Of a stretch of 13,206 nt of DNA, positions 7,142-13,206 are shown one piece after another. The stretch lies in contig DNXU01000422.1 of the NCBI GenBank assembly GCA_003505715.1, positions 5,955-19,160 on the forward strand, read 5' to 3'. The notes under the pieces were generated by a model that was not told where the DNA came from, did not search any database, and saw only the letters and a program-made list of their open reading frames with translations. The position numbers and the translations under genes are program-made. The stretch's first letter is position 1. Every line of letters begins with the position of its first letter. Origin of the DNA: Cyanobacteria bacterium UBA8803. GTDB lineage: Bacteria; Cyanobacteriota; Cyanobacteriia; Cyanobacteriales; Coleofasciculaceae.

Positions 7142-8974
7142 TTAGTTTTCCTCAGTAGTAGTAGATTGAACTGGGCTAGGGGGGGTAGGGAGTTGAGATT
7201 GCCAAAGGGCGATCGCAGCTTGTGCTTGCTGATAAAGCGCTCGTTCAGGCGAAATTTGGGCAGCCGTAGCGATCGCGACATCAAACCGTCCTTGAGCTGC
7301 AAGAGCATTAGCAGCCTCCAGAATCGGACGGTCTTGGGTCGCTTGCACTTCAAGTACCCATTCGCCAATCTCCTTCTGAGCTTCAGGATACAGGGTACGA
7401 CCGGGACGAATCTGTCCGGCAGTAGAAATAGCAGTCATCAAATCCCGGCGCTCGGCTAAGGCTCTGGCCAAATCCAGGATGGGTTGGTCTTCGAGAGCTT
7501 GAATTTGACGATTCCATTTAGCGATCGCACTTTGAGCATCCAAGCGCAGGGGTTGACCCAGCTGAATTTTGCTGGCTTGGGCTACGGCAGCTTTTAACTG
7601 ATCTATAGTTCCCCCTGAAGCCAGCTGTTGAGCTGCCTTGAAGGTATTGCGGTCTTCAATTTCCTGAATGTCCTTGCGCCATCGAGCAATCAGTGTCTGG
7701 GCACGCTGGCGTTGAGGACGGTTAGGCGCAACTAGCTTGGCTTGCTCAATAGCGTAGGCAAGCGTCGTCCGTTGGTCAAAACTAGCGGCGAGTTGTGCGA
7801 GTTGCAACTGGAGATGGTCTTGTAACTGTTTCTCCCACAAGGTTGCTTTACTAGAGGCTGGTTTGTGTACGGGACTTTGGCGATCGATTTGGCCGACAGC
7901 CGCTAGAGCGTCCACTAACGCTAAGAGGTTGTCTGGCTTGGCGGTTTGAGCCGCACGACCTAAATACAGCCAGTCTTGAGCTTCCTGATAAAGGGCGGTG
8001 TTCACCGGAATTCGCTCAGCCACAGCCACCACATTAGCAAAATCCTCGCTGTAAAAGCTGGTTTTAGCAATATCTAGTAAGGTGCGACTCCATTTAGACA
8101 GTTCGGTTTGGGCCTGGGCTTTAATATAGCTGCTAGGGTTTACCTTCCCTGCCAGGGCGATCGCAGTTGCTAATTGCTCCACTTGGTTAGATTTAGCTAA
8201 CTCCCGCGCCTCCTCTAACTGCTGCCATGCTTCTTTTTCCATGGACAACTGCTTCAGCAGAGCATCAACACGGTAGACATTCCAATATTTGTGATTAATC
8301 TGTGATAGCGCTGTAATCAGCTTGGATGCCTGAGACCAGTTTTGGACTACCAGAGCATCCTTGAATTGACTTGTAATTTCCTGTGCTTGCTGCCACTCCT
8401 GCTGCCAAGTTGCCATTTGCGCTCGTGCTTCAGGATAAAGGGGACTGGTGACCGGAATTTTTTCCAGCGCCGTCAGGGCACCAGACTGATCTCCCCGATC
8501 GATTTTCTCCTGAGCGATCTCCACAATCATCTGAGACCATTCATTGAGCAAGCGCTGCGCCTCTGAGTAGAGAGGATGTTCCCGAGGCCAATGCTGGACT
8601 AACCGAATTGCTGCCACTAACTGCTCTAATTGCCCAGACTGAGCCGCTAGCTGGGCACAGTACAAGCGTTCGCTATCAGTAGACAAGGGGGAGATATTTG
8701 GGCAATCAACGGGGGGAGGTAACCTAGTCAGAAATAATAAACCAGCAGCGAGGGTGCCTCCCAAGATAGACAAGACAGTGAGCCACAGCATCGACCAGCG
8801 CCAAAATCCACTCTGGCGACGGCGTTTTCTTGTAGAACCTGGGGCAGAGCCATTAGTCAGCCTTGCCTCTTGGTCCCTGTCTGGAGTCAGCAATCCATTT
8901 TCTTCTAAAATGGATTCCTTAGTGTCTCTTACCAGTTGGATAACGAGTTTGCGTCCCGGACGTTTCCGAAACAT
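7142..8974 (-). CDS. Single-pass membrane protein with about ten ~50-residue helical repeats
   Basis: I do not recognise a named family. With the ATG at 8974 the product is 610 residues; a GTG at 9019 would add 15 (PKKELHRF..), but the DNA there is G/C-run low-complexity sequence and neither start has a good ribosome site. The N-terminus is basic (MFRKRPGRKLVIQLVRDTK), then RKRRR is followed by one membrane helix (about 58-83) and a segment with two cysteines (VDCPN and LYCAQ). That charge pattern predicts the N-terminus inside and the bulk outside the plasma membrane. The rest is about ten repeats of 42-55 residues with consensus ALA.xG..xxAIxxAxxIxPxxxLYxEAQxxIxxW. The last three copies are clearest (GQIRPGRTLYPEAQ, AQISPERALYQQAQ). 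The repeats look all-helical, TPR-like in style, and suggest a protein-binding scaffold. The tail is Pro/Thr-rich (PTPPSPVQSTTTEEN). It is followed 80 bp later by the Ycf55-type gene and is divergent from the NACHT gene. Confidence 0.8.
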   Translation of the reverse strand: MFRKRPGRKLVIQLVRDTKESILEENGLLTPDRDQEARLTNGSAPGSTRKRRRQSGFWRWSMLWLTVLSILGGTLAAGLLFLTRLPPPVDCPNISPLSTDSERLYCAQLAAQSGQLEQLVAAIRLVQHWPREHPLYSEAQRLLNEWSQMIVEIAQEKIDRGDQSGALTALEKIPVTSPLYPEARAQMATWQQEWQQAQEITSQFKDALVVQNWSQASKLITALSQINHKYWNVYRVDALLKQLSMEKEAWQQLEEARELAKSNQVEQLATAIALAGKVNPSSYIKAQAQTELSKWSRTLLDIAKTSFYSEDFANVVAVAERIPVNTALYQEAQDWLYLGRAAQTAKPDNLLALVDALAAVGQIDRQSPVHKPASSKATLWEKQLQDHLQLQLAQLAASFDQRTTLAYAIEQAKLVAPNRPQRQRAQTLIARWRKDIQEIEDRNTFKAAQQLASGGTIDQLKAAVAQASKIQLGQPLRLDAQSAIAKWNRQIQALEDQPILDLARALAERRDLMTAISTAGQIRPGRTLYPEAQKEIGEWVLEVQATQDRPILEAANALAAQGRFDVAIATAAQISPERALYQQAQAAIALWQSQLPTPPSPVQSTTTEEN

Positions 8975-9035
8975 TAGGGGGGCGCGGGGATAAAATCGGT
9001 GCAATTCTTTTTTAGGCACGGATAGGCGATGATCG

Positions 9036-9105
9036 GTTGTCAGTCGTCAGTTATCAGTTGTTATTTGTTATGGGTCATTGCTGAGTTGTCAGCCATCAGT
9101 GGTCA
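9036..9105. repeat. Ten-unit degenerate heptamer array, consensus GTTGTCA
   Basis: Ten heptamers follow without a break or slip: GTTGTCA, GTCGTCA, GTTATCA, GTTGTTA, TTTGTTA, TGGGTCA, TTGCTGA, GTTGTCA, GCCATCA, GTGGTCA. It is a typical cyanobacterial STRR in form, but long and strictly in register. It lies in the divergent control region between the repeat membrane protein and the NACHT gene. Confidence 0.82.
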
Positions 9106-9160
9106 GGGAGCATGGGTTAGTCACTAAATACAGGTCACCATAAGAAGGGTATGGAATTCG

Positions 9161-9197
9161 CCAGCTGAATAAGCCATAAGCCAAATTACCTAGCTGG
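9161..9197. repeat. Inverted repeat CCAGCT/AGCTGG
   Basis: CCAGCT (9161-9166) and AGCTGG (9192-9197) enclose 25 bases. The pair is nested inside the oppositely oriented heptamer arrays at 9036-9105 and 9236-9263. It has no T-tract and may be chance or part of a larger palindromic element. Confidence 0.3.
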
Positions 9198-9235
9198 TGA
9201 TTTCTAGCCTCCACTAATGATGAGTTGTACTTAAG

Positions 9236-9263
9236 GAACAACTGACAGCGGACAACTGACAAT
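9236..9263. repeat. Four heptamers in inverted orientation (TGACAAC type)
   Basis: The units are GAACAAC, TGACAGC, GGACAAC, TGACAAT, the reverse complement of the GTTGTCA consensus found at 9036-9105. Together the two arrays form long imperfect inverted arms around about 130 bp. The array overlaps the best promoter-like motif in front of the NACHT gene. Confidence 0.65.
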
Positions 9264-9271
9264 TGTATAGG
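9242..9271 (+). promoter_or_regulatory. Possible promoter of the NACHT-pentapeptide gene
   Basis: CTGACA (9242-9247) and TATAGG (9266-9271) are 18 bases apart and point towards the gene at 9316. The -35 candidate is itself part of a heptamer repeat, so the match could be incidental. Weak evidence. Confidence 0.22.
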
Positions 9272-9288
9272 GTTAAAAATAGGATGAG

Positions 9289-9308
9289 TAATCATTTTGG
9301 AGTGATTA
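9289..9308 (+). promoter_or_regulatory. Inverted repeat just upstream of the NACHT start codon
   Basis: TAATCA (9289-9294) and TGATTA (9303-9308) flank an 8-base centre and end seven bases before the ATG at 9316. The ribosome-site candidate AGGGTGG lies between the repeat and the ATG. The repeat could be an operator or a weak leader hairpin affecting translation. The stem is A/T-rich and short. Confidence 0.3.
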
Positions 9309-9315
9309 GGGTGGC

Positions 9316-12300
9316 ATGAGCCTGAGCATTCGGCATTGGCTAGCGGAGCGCCACATAGAAATAGCTCAACTGGGACATCCCAATGCCCAGATAGCGGGCA
9401 TTGCCTTTCGCATTGCCCAAGACATGGAGGTTAAGAGCCTTACCCCTTTTTCTATCAGTTCTCTCACTGAAGTATTGGAGCTGCCTTTTGTGGCCGCAGG
9501 GCAAGTCGCTCCTGCTCTCTCGCAGTTAACAGTGGGGCTGCTGCGCATTTTGAGTCGCAAAAAGCCGCTGAGAAGGAATGAAGGAACCTGGCTCACGTTT
9601 CAAGTTGCTTATCTAAATGCCTTACAAGGCATTTTAGAGCAAGAATCTAGATTGAAAAGACCTTGGGTGAACCGAGCGCAGGTTCCTGCTCCTCAAGAAC
9701 CTGACGAACCCCTCAGCGATCCCCAACTGATCGCGCTGCTAAAAACCCTGCGACCGGGAAGACTTACTGATTCTCAGGCTGAACAAGCTCTTTCTTTGGT
9801 AGCGGACTCGTTTCTGGGACAGCAGATGAATAATTTAGCAGTGGCATGGTTTGTAGCGAATGGGACGGAGGAAACTGAAGCCAAATTGCTCACTCAACGC
9901 CTAAGTAATGGACTCCCCGGCCATCTGCTGGCTGCGATCGCGGAGAATGCTCTACCTTTAGCACAACTCCAGAAATTTGTGCGGCTGGGGAATTTAACGA
10001 CCTGGCGAGATCCGACGGCTCAAGAACAAAACCTGGAAGATGCCGAATCTCTACCCCTCACCCTACCGCTTGACCTGGATCGGGAATATTACCGCGCCGG
10101 ACTATCTATCGCCTTGAGCGAACCCTTGTTTGGCAAACCGTTTTCCTTGAAAGACTTATACGTCCCCCTTAAAGGTAAGCTCCTCACTGGCAAAACTGGG
10201 CAAGGAACAGGAGGAAATGTGCCCTCCCTTACTCCCACACCTCCTGTAGATTTGATGGAATGGGCGATCGCCCAGTTGGACGAGCAAGCGACGATCACCT
10301 TCATCGAGGGTGATCCTGGCACCGGAAAAACCAGTTTCTGCCAGATTTTGGCGGCTCGAGTGGCTCAAGAACTTTATCCGAACTGGATGCCGATCTCGAT
10401 CCGACTCCGAGACGTTAGATTAGGCCAAACCTTTGAACAGACCCTAGCAACTGCTTTCCCAACAGGACGCCTCACAGATACGGATGGCTGGTTCTCGGTG
10501 AACTCGCCTCCTTGCTTGCTGCTCCTTGACGGTTTAGATGAACTACCTCCCCAGATCGAGCGTCATCTGTTGGCGTTTATCGAGCAGGTGATACGATTTC
10601 AGACTCAAAGAGTTACTCCCGCTGGTTGGCCTCGCCATAAAATCATTCTCACCAGCCGTTCCGTTACCCTGGAGACTTTATTAGCCAGAAATTACCGACA
10701 AAGCAGTACTTTGCCATTACCAGTTAAACTCCAGCGAATTGCGATCGCTCCCCTAGAACAAGATGAATTCCGGCAATGGTTCCTAAATTGGGCTAAGGTA
10801 CAATCCAAATCTATTGCCCAGACTTATTTTACTTTTTTGAAACATGGGGGTGTCTTTCAAAAGCAACCGCCTAACAAGGAGGTGGCTACCTTCCTATCCC
10901 GCCCTCTGATGCTTCCTTTGGTGGGTATTTTACATCGGGATGCCCGAGTGGATGAAACCCTTTTTCAGCTGGGAGCAACTGAGATTAAGCTGGAAATTTA
11001 CGATCAAATTTGCCGCTGGTTGGTGGGAGAACCCACTATGGGGAGCGGCCCTTTGCCTGAGTTAATCCGGGAAGGTTTAGCTCATGCTGGCCGCTCTTTA
11101 GAAGCGATCGCAAATCTTTTGGAGGATCGTCACCCTCAACAGTTGCGCTGCCAAATGCAACTAGCAGCACTGACAATTCTCCAAACCGGTCAATATCAAA
11201 CCTCTACAGCTGCTATCCAGCCAAGTTTGGCTAGCGACCCGCTGGCTAATATCTCTACCCAGTCCCTGCCAGCCTTTTTCTTTCGCTCCCGATCTCAAGG
11301 GAGCAGGGGGGCAGGGGAAAGGCCAATAAATCCATCTGCGCCCCTACAGCTCGAATTTTCTCACCCCAGCTTGGGAGAATATCTGGGGGCTGAAGAAATT
11401 GCTCTCCAGCTCAAAAAACTGACCCAACAAGCTGGCGATCGGTACGGGGAGGTCACCTTTGTTATGGACTCACCCCTCGAGATCGCCGAGCATCTTTACG
11501 GGTTGCTGGGATACGGTGTATTGTCTGACCTAATCGCAGAACTTGCGATCGAGCGTCTGCGACGAGAGCAAATACGCAATGCCGATACCTTTTCCTTTGC
11601 TGTTTTGTTTAAACGCCTCTATCGCTTCTATCGAGCTTACTGTCGAGGACGTTGGCTGGATGAGGGCATTGTTCACCAAGCTCAAGCCAAGTTCCACGCC
11701 CTGCAAAATCCCTTGAACGCTCTGCAAATTGATGCTAGTGTCGGCATTAATGTCTTTCTATTGCTCTGTTGTGCAGCTCTAGAAGCACAAATTCCCTTCT
11801 GGCCCTGCGGGAACCCAGACATTTCTCAAGAGTTTGATGCTGACCAGCTTTTAAGTTTTATTGGTAGAACGGTGGCTCTTTCCCCTACTGCCTTTTGGCA
11901 GCGGCTACGGCATAGTCTGAAACAAATCCATCTCACTCAAGCTTGTCTGAATCAAGCGATGCTGGCAGAGGCAAACCTAGAGCAAGCTAATTTCTCTACA
12001 GCTGAATTAATAGGTATTAATTTAGCTGCTGCTAATCTCCAAAAAGCTAATTTCGCTTGGGCAAGGCTGAGTGGTGCTAATCTATCCCATGCCGATCTTT
12101 CTGGCGCAAACTTAGAAGGAGCTGATTTGTCAGGTAGTGACCTCCGAGGAGCCAATCTGACTTCGGCTAACCTTACTTATGCTTGTCTGTTCGAGGCTCA
12201 GTTAGATCAACAAAGTCATAACTTTGCTCTCAGAAGTGGAGCTATATTTTCCCTGGCAGAGTTTCAGGCTTACCAACAGTCTTTGGTAGCACCCAAAGTC

Positions 12301-12549
12301 ACGACTAACCTTACGGATGAGGATCTCTTAGAGGAAGAACCGACTATTTTTATTGAGAGTGCAGAAGGAGAGCCAATGTTCCCTACCGTTCGCTATACTC
12401 ACGGGGATGATAACTACGACGGTGATACCGCACAAATTGAAGACTGGGAACAACAAAAGCCGGTATTGGCACAGGATGATGATGAGGATGATGCTGCTGC
12501 CTATGAAGATACAGTGATGATTCATGATTCTACTCAAGAAGATTCTTAA
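9316..12549 (+). CDS. NACHT-domain NTPase with C-terminal pentapeptide repeats and acidic tail (STAND/NLR-like)
   Basis: This 1077-residue protein has a STAND-type architecture. Residues 1-130 are helical and match no effector domain I know; 131-320 form a second helical part ending in DLYVPLKG. The NACHT NTPase has Walker A GDPGTGKTS (332-340), Walker B LLLLDGLDELPP (401-412) with the extra Asp/Glu typical of NACHT, and sensor 1 KIILTSRS (442-449). The middle (about 480-870) is helical and contains the FSHPSLGEYLGAEEI patch (681-695). Nineteen pentapeptides of the A(D/N)LxX type run in register from 871 to 965, enough for nearly five turns of a right-handed beta helix. The tail from about 1000 is strongly acidic. 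There is no signal peptide or membrane helix, so it should be cytoplasmic. NACHT proteins act as ATP-switched oligomerising sensors, and some bacterial ones defend against phage. No defence genes are seen nearby, so that role is only a hypothesis. ATG at 9316 follows AGGGTGG. A low-complexity insertion (661-670) is described separately. Confidence 0.9.
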   Translation: MSLSIRHWLAERHIEIAQLGHPNAQIAGIAFRIAQDMEVKSLTPFSISSLTEVLELPFVAAGQVAPALSQLTVGLLRILSRKKPLRRNEGTWLTFQVAYLNALQGILEQESRLKRPWVNRAQVPAPQEPDEPLSDPQLIALLKTLRPGRLTDSQAEQALSLVADSFLGQQMNNLAVAWFVANGTEETEAKLLTQRLSNGLPGHLLAAIAENALPLAQLQKFVRLGNLTTWRDPTAQEQNLEDAESLPLTLPLDLDREYYRAGLSIALSEPLFGKPFSLKDLYVPLKGKLLTGKTGQGTGGNVPSLTPTPPVDLMEWAIAQLDEQATITFIEGDPGTGKTSFCQILAARVAQELYPNWMPISIRLRDVRLGQTFEQTLATAFPTGRLTDTDGWFSVNSPPCLLLLDGLDELPPQIERHLLAFIEQVIRFQTQRVTPAGWPRHKIILTSRSVTLETLLARNYRQSSTLPLPVKLQRIAIAPLEQDEFRQWFLNWAKVQSKSIAQTYFTFLKHGGVFQKQPPNKEVATFLSRPLMLPLVGILHRDARVDETLFQLGATEIKLEIYDQICRWLVGEPTMGSGPLPELIREGLAHAGRSLEAIANLLEDRHPQQLRCQMQLAALTILQTGQYQTSTAAIQPSLASDPLANISTQSLPAFFFRSRSQGSRGAGERPINPSAPLQLEFSHPSLGEYLGAEEIALQLKKLTQQAGDRYGEVTFVMDSPLEIAEHLYGLLGYGVLSDLIAELAIERLRREQIRNADTFSFAVLFKRLYRFYRAYCRGRWLDEGIVHQAQAKFHALQNPLNALQIDASVGINVFLLLCCAALEAQIPFWPCGNPDISQEFDADQLLSFIGRTVALSPTAFWQRLRHSLKQIHLTQACLNQAMLAEANLEQANFSTAELIGINLAAANLQKANFAWARLSGANLSHADLSGANLEGADLSGSDLRGANLTSANLTYACLFEAQLDQQSHNFALRSGAIFSLAEFQAYQQSLVAPKVTTNLTDEDLLEEEPTIFIESAEGEPMFPTVRYTHGDDNYDGDTAQIEDWEQQKPVLAQDDDEDDAAAYEDTVMIHDSTQEDS
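11296..11320 (+). repeat. G-rich STRR-like insertion inside the NACHT coding sequence
   Basis: The bases GGGAGCAGGGGGGCAGGGG and flanks resemble intergenic G-rich heptamer repeats of cyanobacteria but here are read in frame as QGSRGAGERP (residues 661-670). They fall between a Ser/Thr-rich spacer and the conserved-looking LEFSHPSLGEYL patch, a place where a flexible loop would be tolerated. Confidence 0.45.
11926..12210 (+). other. Coding region for 19 tandem pentapeptide repeats
   Basis: Units run from IHLTQ to AQLDQ without a register break. The best copies are ANLSH, ADLSG, ANLEG, ADLSG and ANLTS in the second half. Central Leu or Phe is present in every unit, as needed for the core of the quadrilateral beta helix. 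The first six and last two units are more degenerate. Confidence 0.85.
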
Positions 12550-12550
12550 G

Positions 12551-12571
12551 TGTTCATGGTTCATGGTTCAT
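12551..12571. repeat. Short tandem heptamers, GGTTCAT x3
   Basis: TGTTCAT, GGTTCAT, GGTTCAT start two bases after the NACHT stop codon. The unit and orientation match the array at 254-281. Confidence 0.75.
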
Positions 12572-12592
12572 TGTTGAACCTACTAATTTGTC

Positions 12593-12639
12593 GGTTGGGT
12601 CTCTTTACCAACGACCCAACCTACATAAGCTTATTTTTT
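12593..12639 (+). terminator. Hairpin with downstream T-run between convergent genes
   Basis: A perfect 9-bp stem, GGTTGGGTC (12593-12601) and GACCCAACC (12613-12621), has an 11-base loop. Allowing one mismatch it extends to 13 bp (TGTC outer arm against TACA). A run of six T (12634-12639) follows 12 bases later, so it could end transcription of the NACHT gene, although the spacing is longer than ideal. The GGTTGGGT/ACCCAACC arms also resemble a palindromic repeat that I recall as common in cyanobacterial intergenic DNA, so this may be a repeat copy used as a terminator. Confidence 0.5.
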
Positions 12640-12680
12640 ATTTATAAATCAGCTCTTAATCTGCACTCCTAATTTCCTAT

Positions 12681-13139
12681 CTACTGGGCTGGTGCTTCTG
12701 GTTGATTCTTGCGGTAGCCGTAGAAGTCAATTCGATACTCGGTAATTCGCACGCCAGTTTGCTGCTCGATTTGTTGGAGCAAATCCTCTGGCAGTTGGAT
12801 GTGGATATCGATAATCTGGTTAGTGTCCAGGCAATTGATGTGGCTGTGAGCATCGCTGATGTTACCGTATAGCCGTCCATCAGAGCGCTCAATACATTCG
12901 ATAATGCCTTGAGACGATAGGGCATCCAAATTCTGATACACGGAAGTATGACCGATGGCTTGGCCTTGCTGATTCAATCGGTCATAAATTTCTCGCGCTG
13001 AGAGGTGTTCTCTCGCTTGCCAGAGCAATTCTAGGATTAAGCGACGTTGACGGGAAAGACGCATCCCCAATGCCTGACACCGATTCAGTGCATCCTCAAG
13101 GGATCTAATGGGTTTAGAAATTGCCGCTTCCTTTTGCAT
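12681..13139 (-). CDS. furC: Fur-family transcriptional regulator, FurC/PerR-like
   Basis: This 152-residue protein has the two-part Fur layout. A winged-helix DNA-binding half covers residues 14-90, with MRLSRQRRLILELLW (26-40), HLSAREIYDRL (45-55) and the recognition helix GHTSVYQNLDAL (63-74). A dimerisation and metal-binding half follows. Candidate regulatory-metal ligands H45, H98, H100, D111 and H113 are present (DAHSHINC and IIDIHI). The structural-zinc cysteines are not: only C103 remains of the first pair and the C-terminal CxxC is absent, the protein ending YGYRKNQPEAPAQ. From memory this N-terminus (SKPIRSLEDALNRCQALGMR) and the lack of CxxC match the FurC/PerR group of cyanobacteria, which represses peroxide-stress genes, rather than FurA (iron) or Zur (zinc). 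The ATG at 13139 has no clear Shine-Dalgarno. The gene converges with the NACHT gene and shares its 131-bp downstream spacer. Confidence 0.88.
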   Translation of the reverse strand: MQKEAAISKPIRSLEDALNRCQALGMRLSRQRRLILELLWQAREHLSAREIYDRLNQQGQAIGHTSVYQNLDALSSQGIIECIERSDGRLYGNISDAHSHINCLDTNQIIDIHIQLPEDLLQQIEQQTGVRITEYRIDFYGYRKNQPEAPAQ

Positions 13140-13206
13140 TGTTGATACTTTTAATTTATTCGGTTAGCTTATCTATATCTATTCCCCCTTTCATCCCTCA
13201 TCCCTC
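13140..13206 (-). promoter_or_regulatory. Upstream region of the Fur-family gene, truncated by the window
   Basis: Reading towards the gene, this 67-bp stretch is A/T-rich and contains TATAGATATAGATA-like sequence that could supply a -10 box, but no clear -35 or Fur/PerR palindrome is visible. At its outer edge lie two TCATCCC heptamers (13191-13204), another STRR that continues to the window end. Confidence 0.3.

Noticed and set aside
7142..8974. Calling the repeat protein a chromosome-segregation ATPase or SMC-like protein
   Set aside because: There is no Walker motif and no long heptad coiled coil; the pattern is a ~50-residue helical repeat behind a membrane anchor.
9036..9105. Heptamer array as a CRISPR array
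   Set aside because: Units are seven bases with no spacers and no cas genes nearby.
9316..12549. Calling the NACHT gene part of a proven antiphage island
   Set aside because: None of its neighbours is a recognised defence gene, and there are no mobility genes or compositional break; defence remains a hypothesis.

Overview
The window looks like chromosomal DNA of a large-genome, probably filamentous cyanobacterium. The evidence is at least 14 perfect copies of the HIP1 octamer GCGATCGC in 13.2 kb, several runs of short tandem heptamers between genes, and genes of cyanobacterial type: a Ycf55/DUF3685 response-regulator fusion, a NACHT-pentapeptide protein and a FurC/PerR-like regulator. No phage, transposase, plasmid, CRISPR, rRNA or tRNA signature was seen.

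Left part (1-4839, all minus strand) is the edge of a surface-polysaccharide locus. In transcription order it holds a fused tyrosine autokinase/chain-length protein of the Wzc type (2638-4839), an alkaline-phosphatase-superfamily enzyme with an altered metal site (432-2114), and the N-terminus of an O-antigen ligase-like polymerase that runs off the window (1-247). The 523-bp gap between kinase and phosphatase contains several overlapping inverted repeats with no assigned role.

Middle part (5313-8974, minus strand) is a two-gene unit. The first gene encodes a membrane-anchored protein with about ten copies of a ~50-residue helical repeat (7142-8974). The second encodes a receiver-like domain fused to a Ycf55/DUF3685 domain (5313-7061), in which the usual phospho-acceptor Asp is Glu. 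The 457-bp space before the kinase gene holds a possible promoter.

Right part: divergent from the repeat protein, across 341 bp carrying a ten-unit heptamer array and an inverted four-unit array, lies a 1077-residue STAND/NLR-like NTPase (9316-12549). It has a NACHT domain, a helical middle, 19 in-register pentapeptide repeats and a very acidic tail with a repeated Thr motif. It converges on a FurC/PerR-like Fur-family repressor (12681-13139, minus); a 9-bp hairpin lies between them.

The strongest candidates for poorly described biology are the NACHT-pentapeptide protein, its divergent neighbour pair (repeat membrane protein plus pseudo-receiver Ycf55 protein), and the repeat-built control region between them. 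That these three genes form one signalling system is inference from gene order only.
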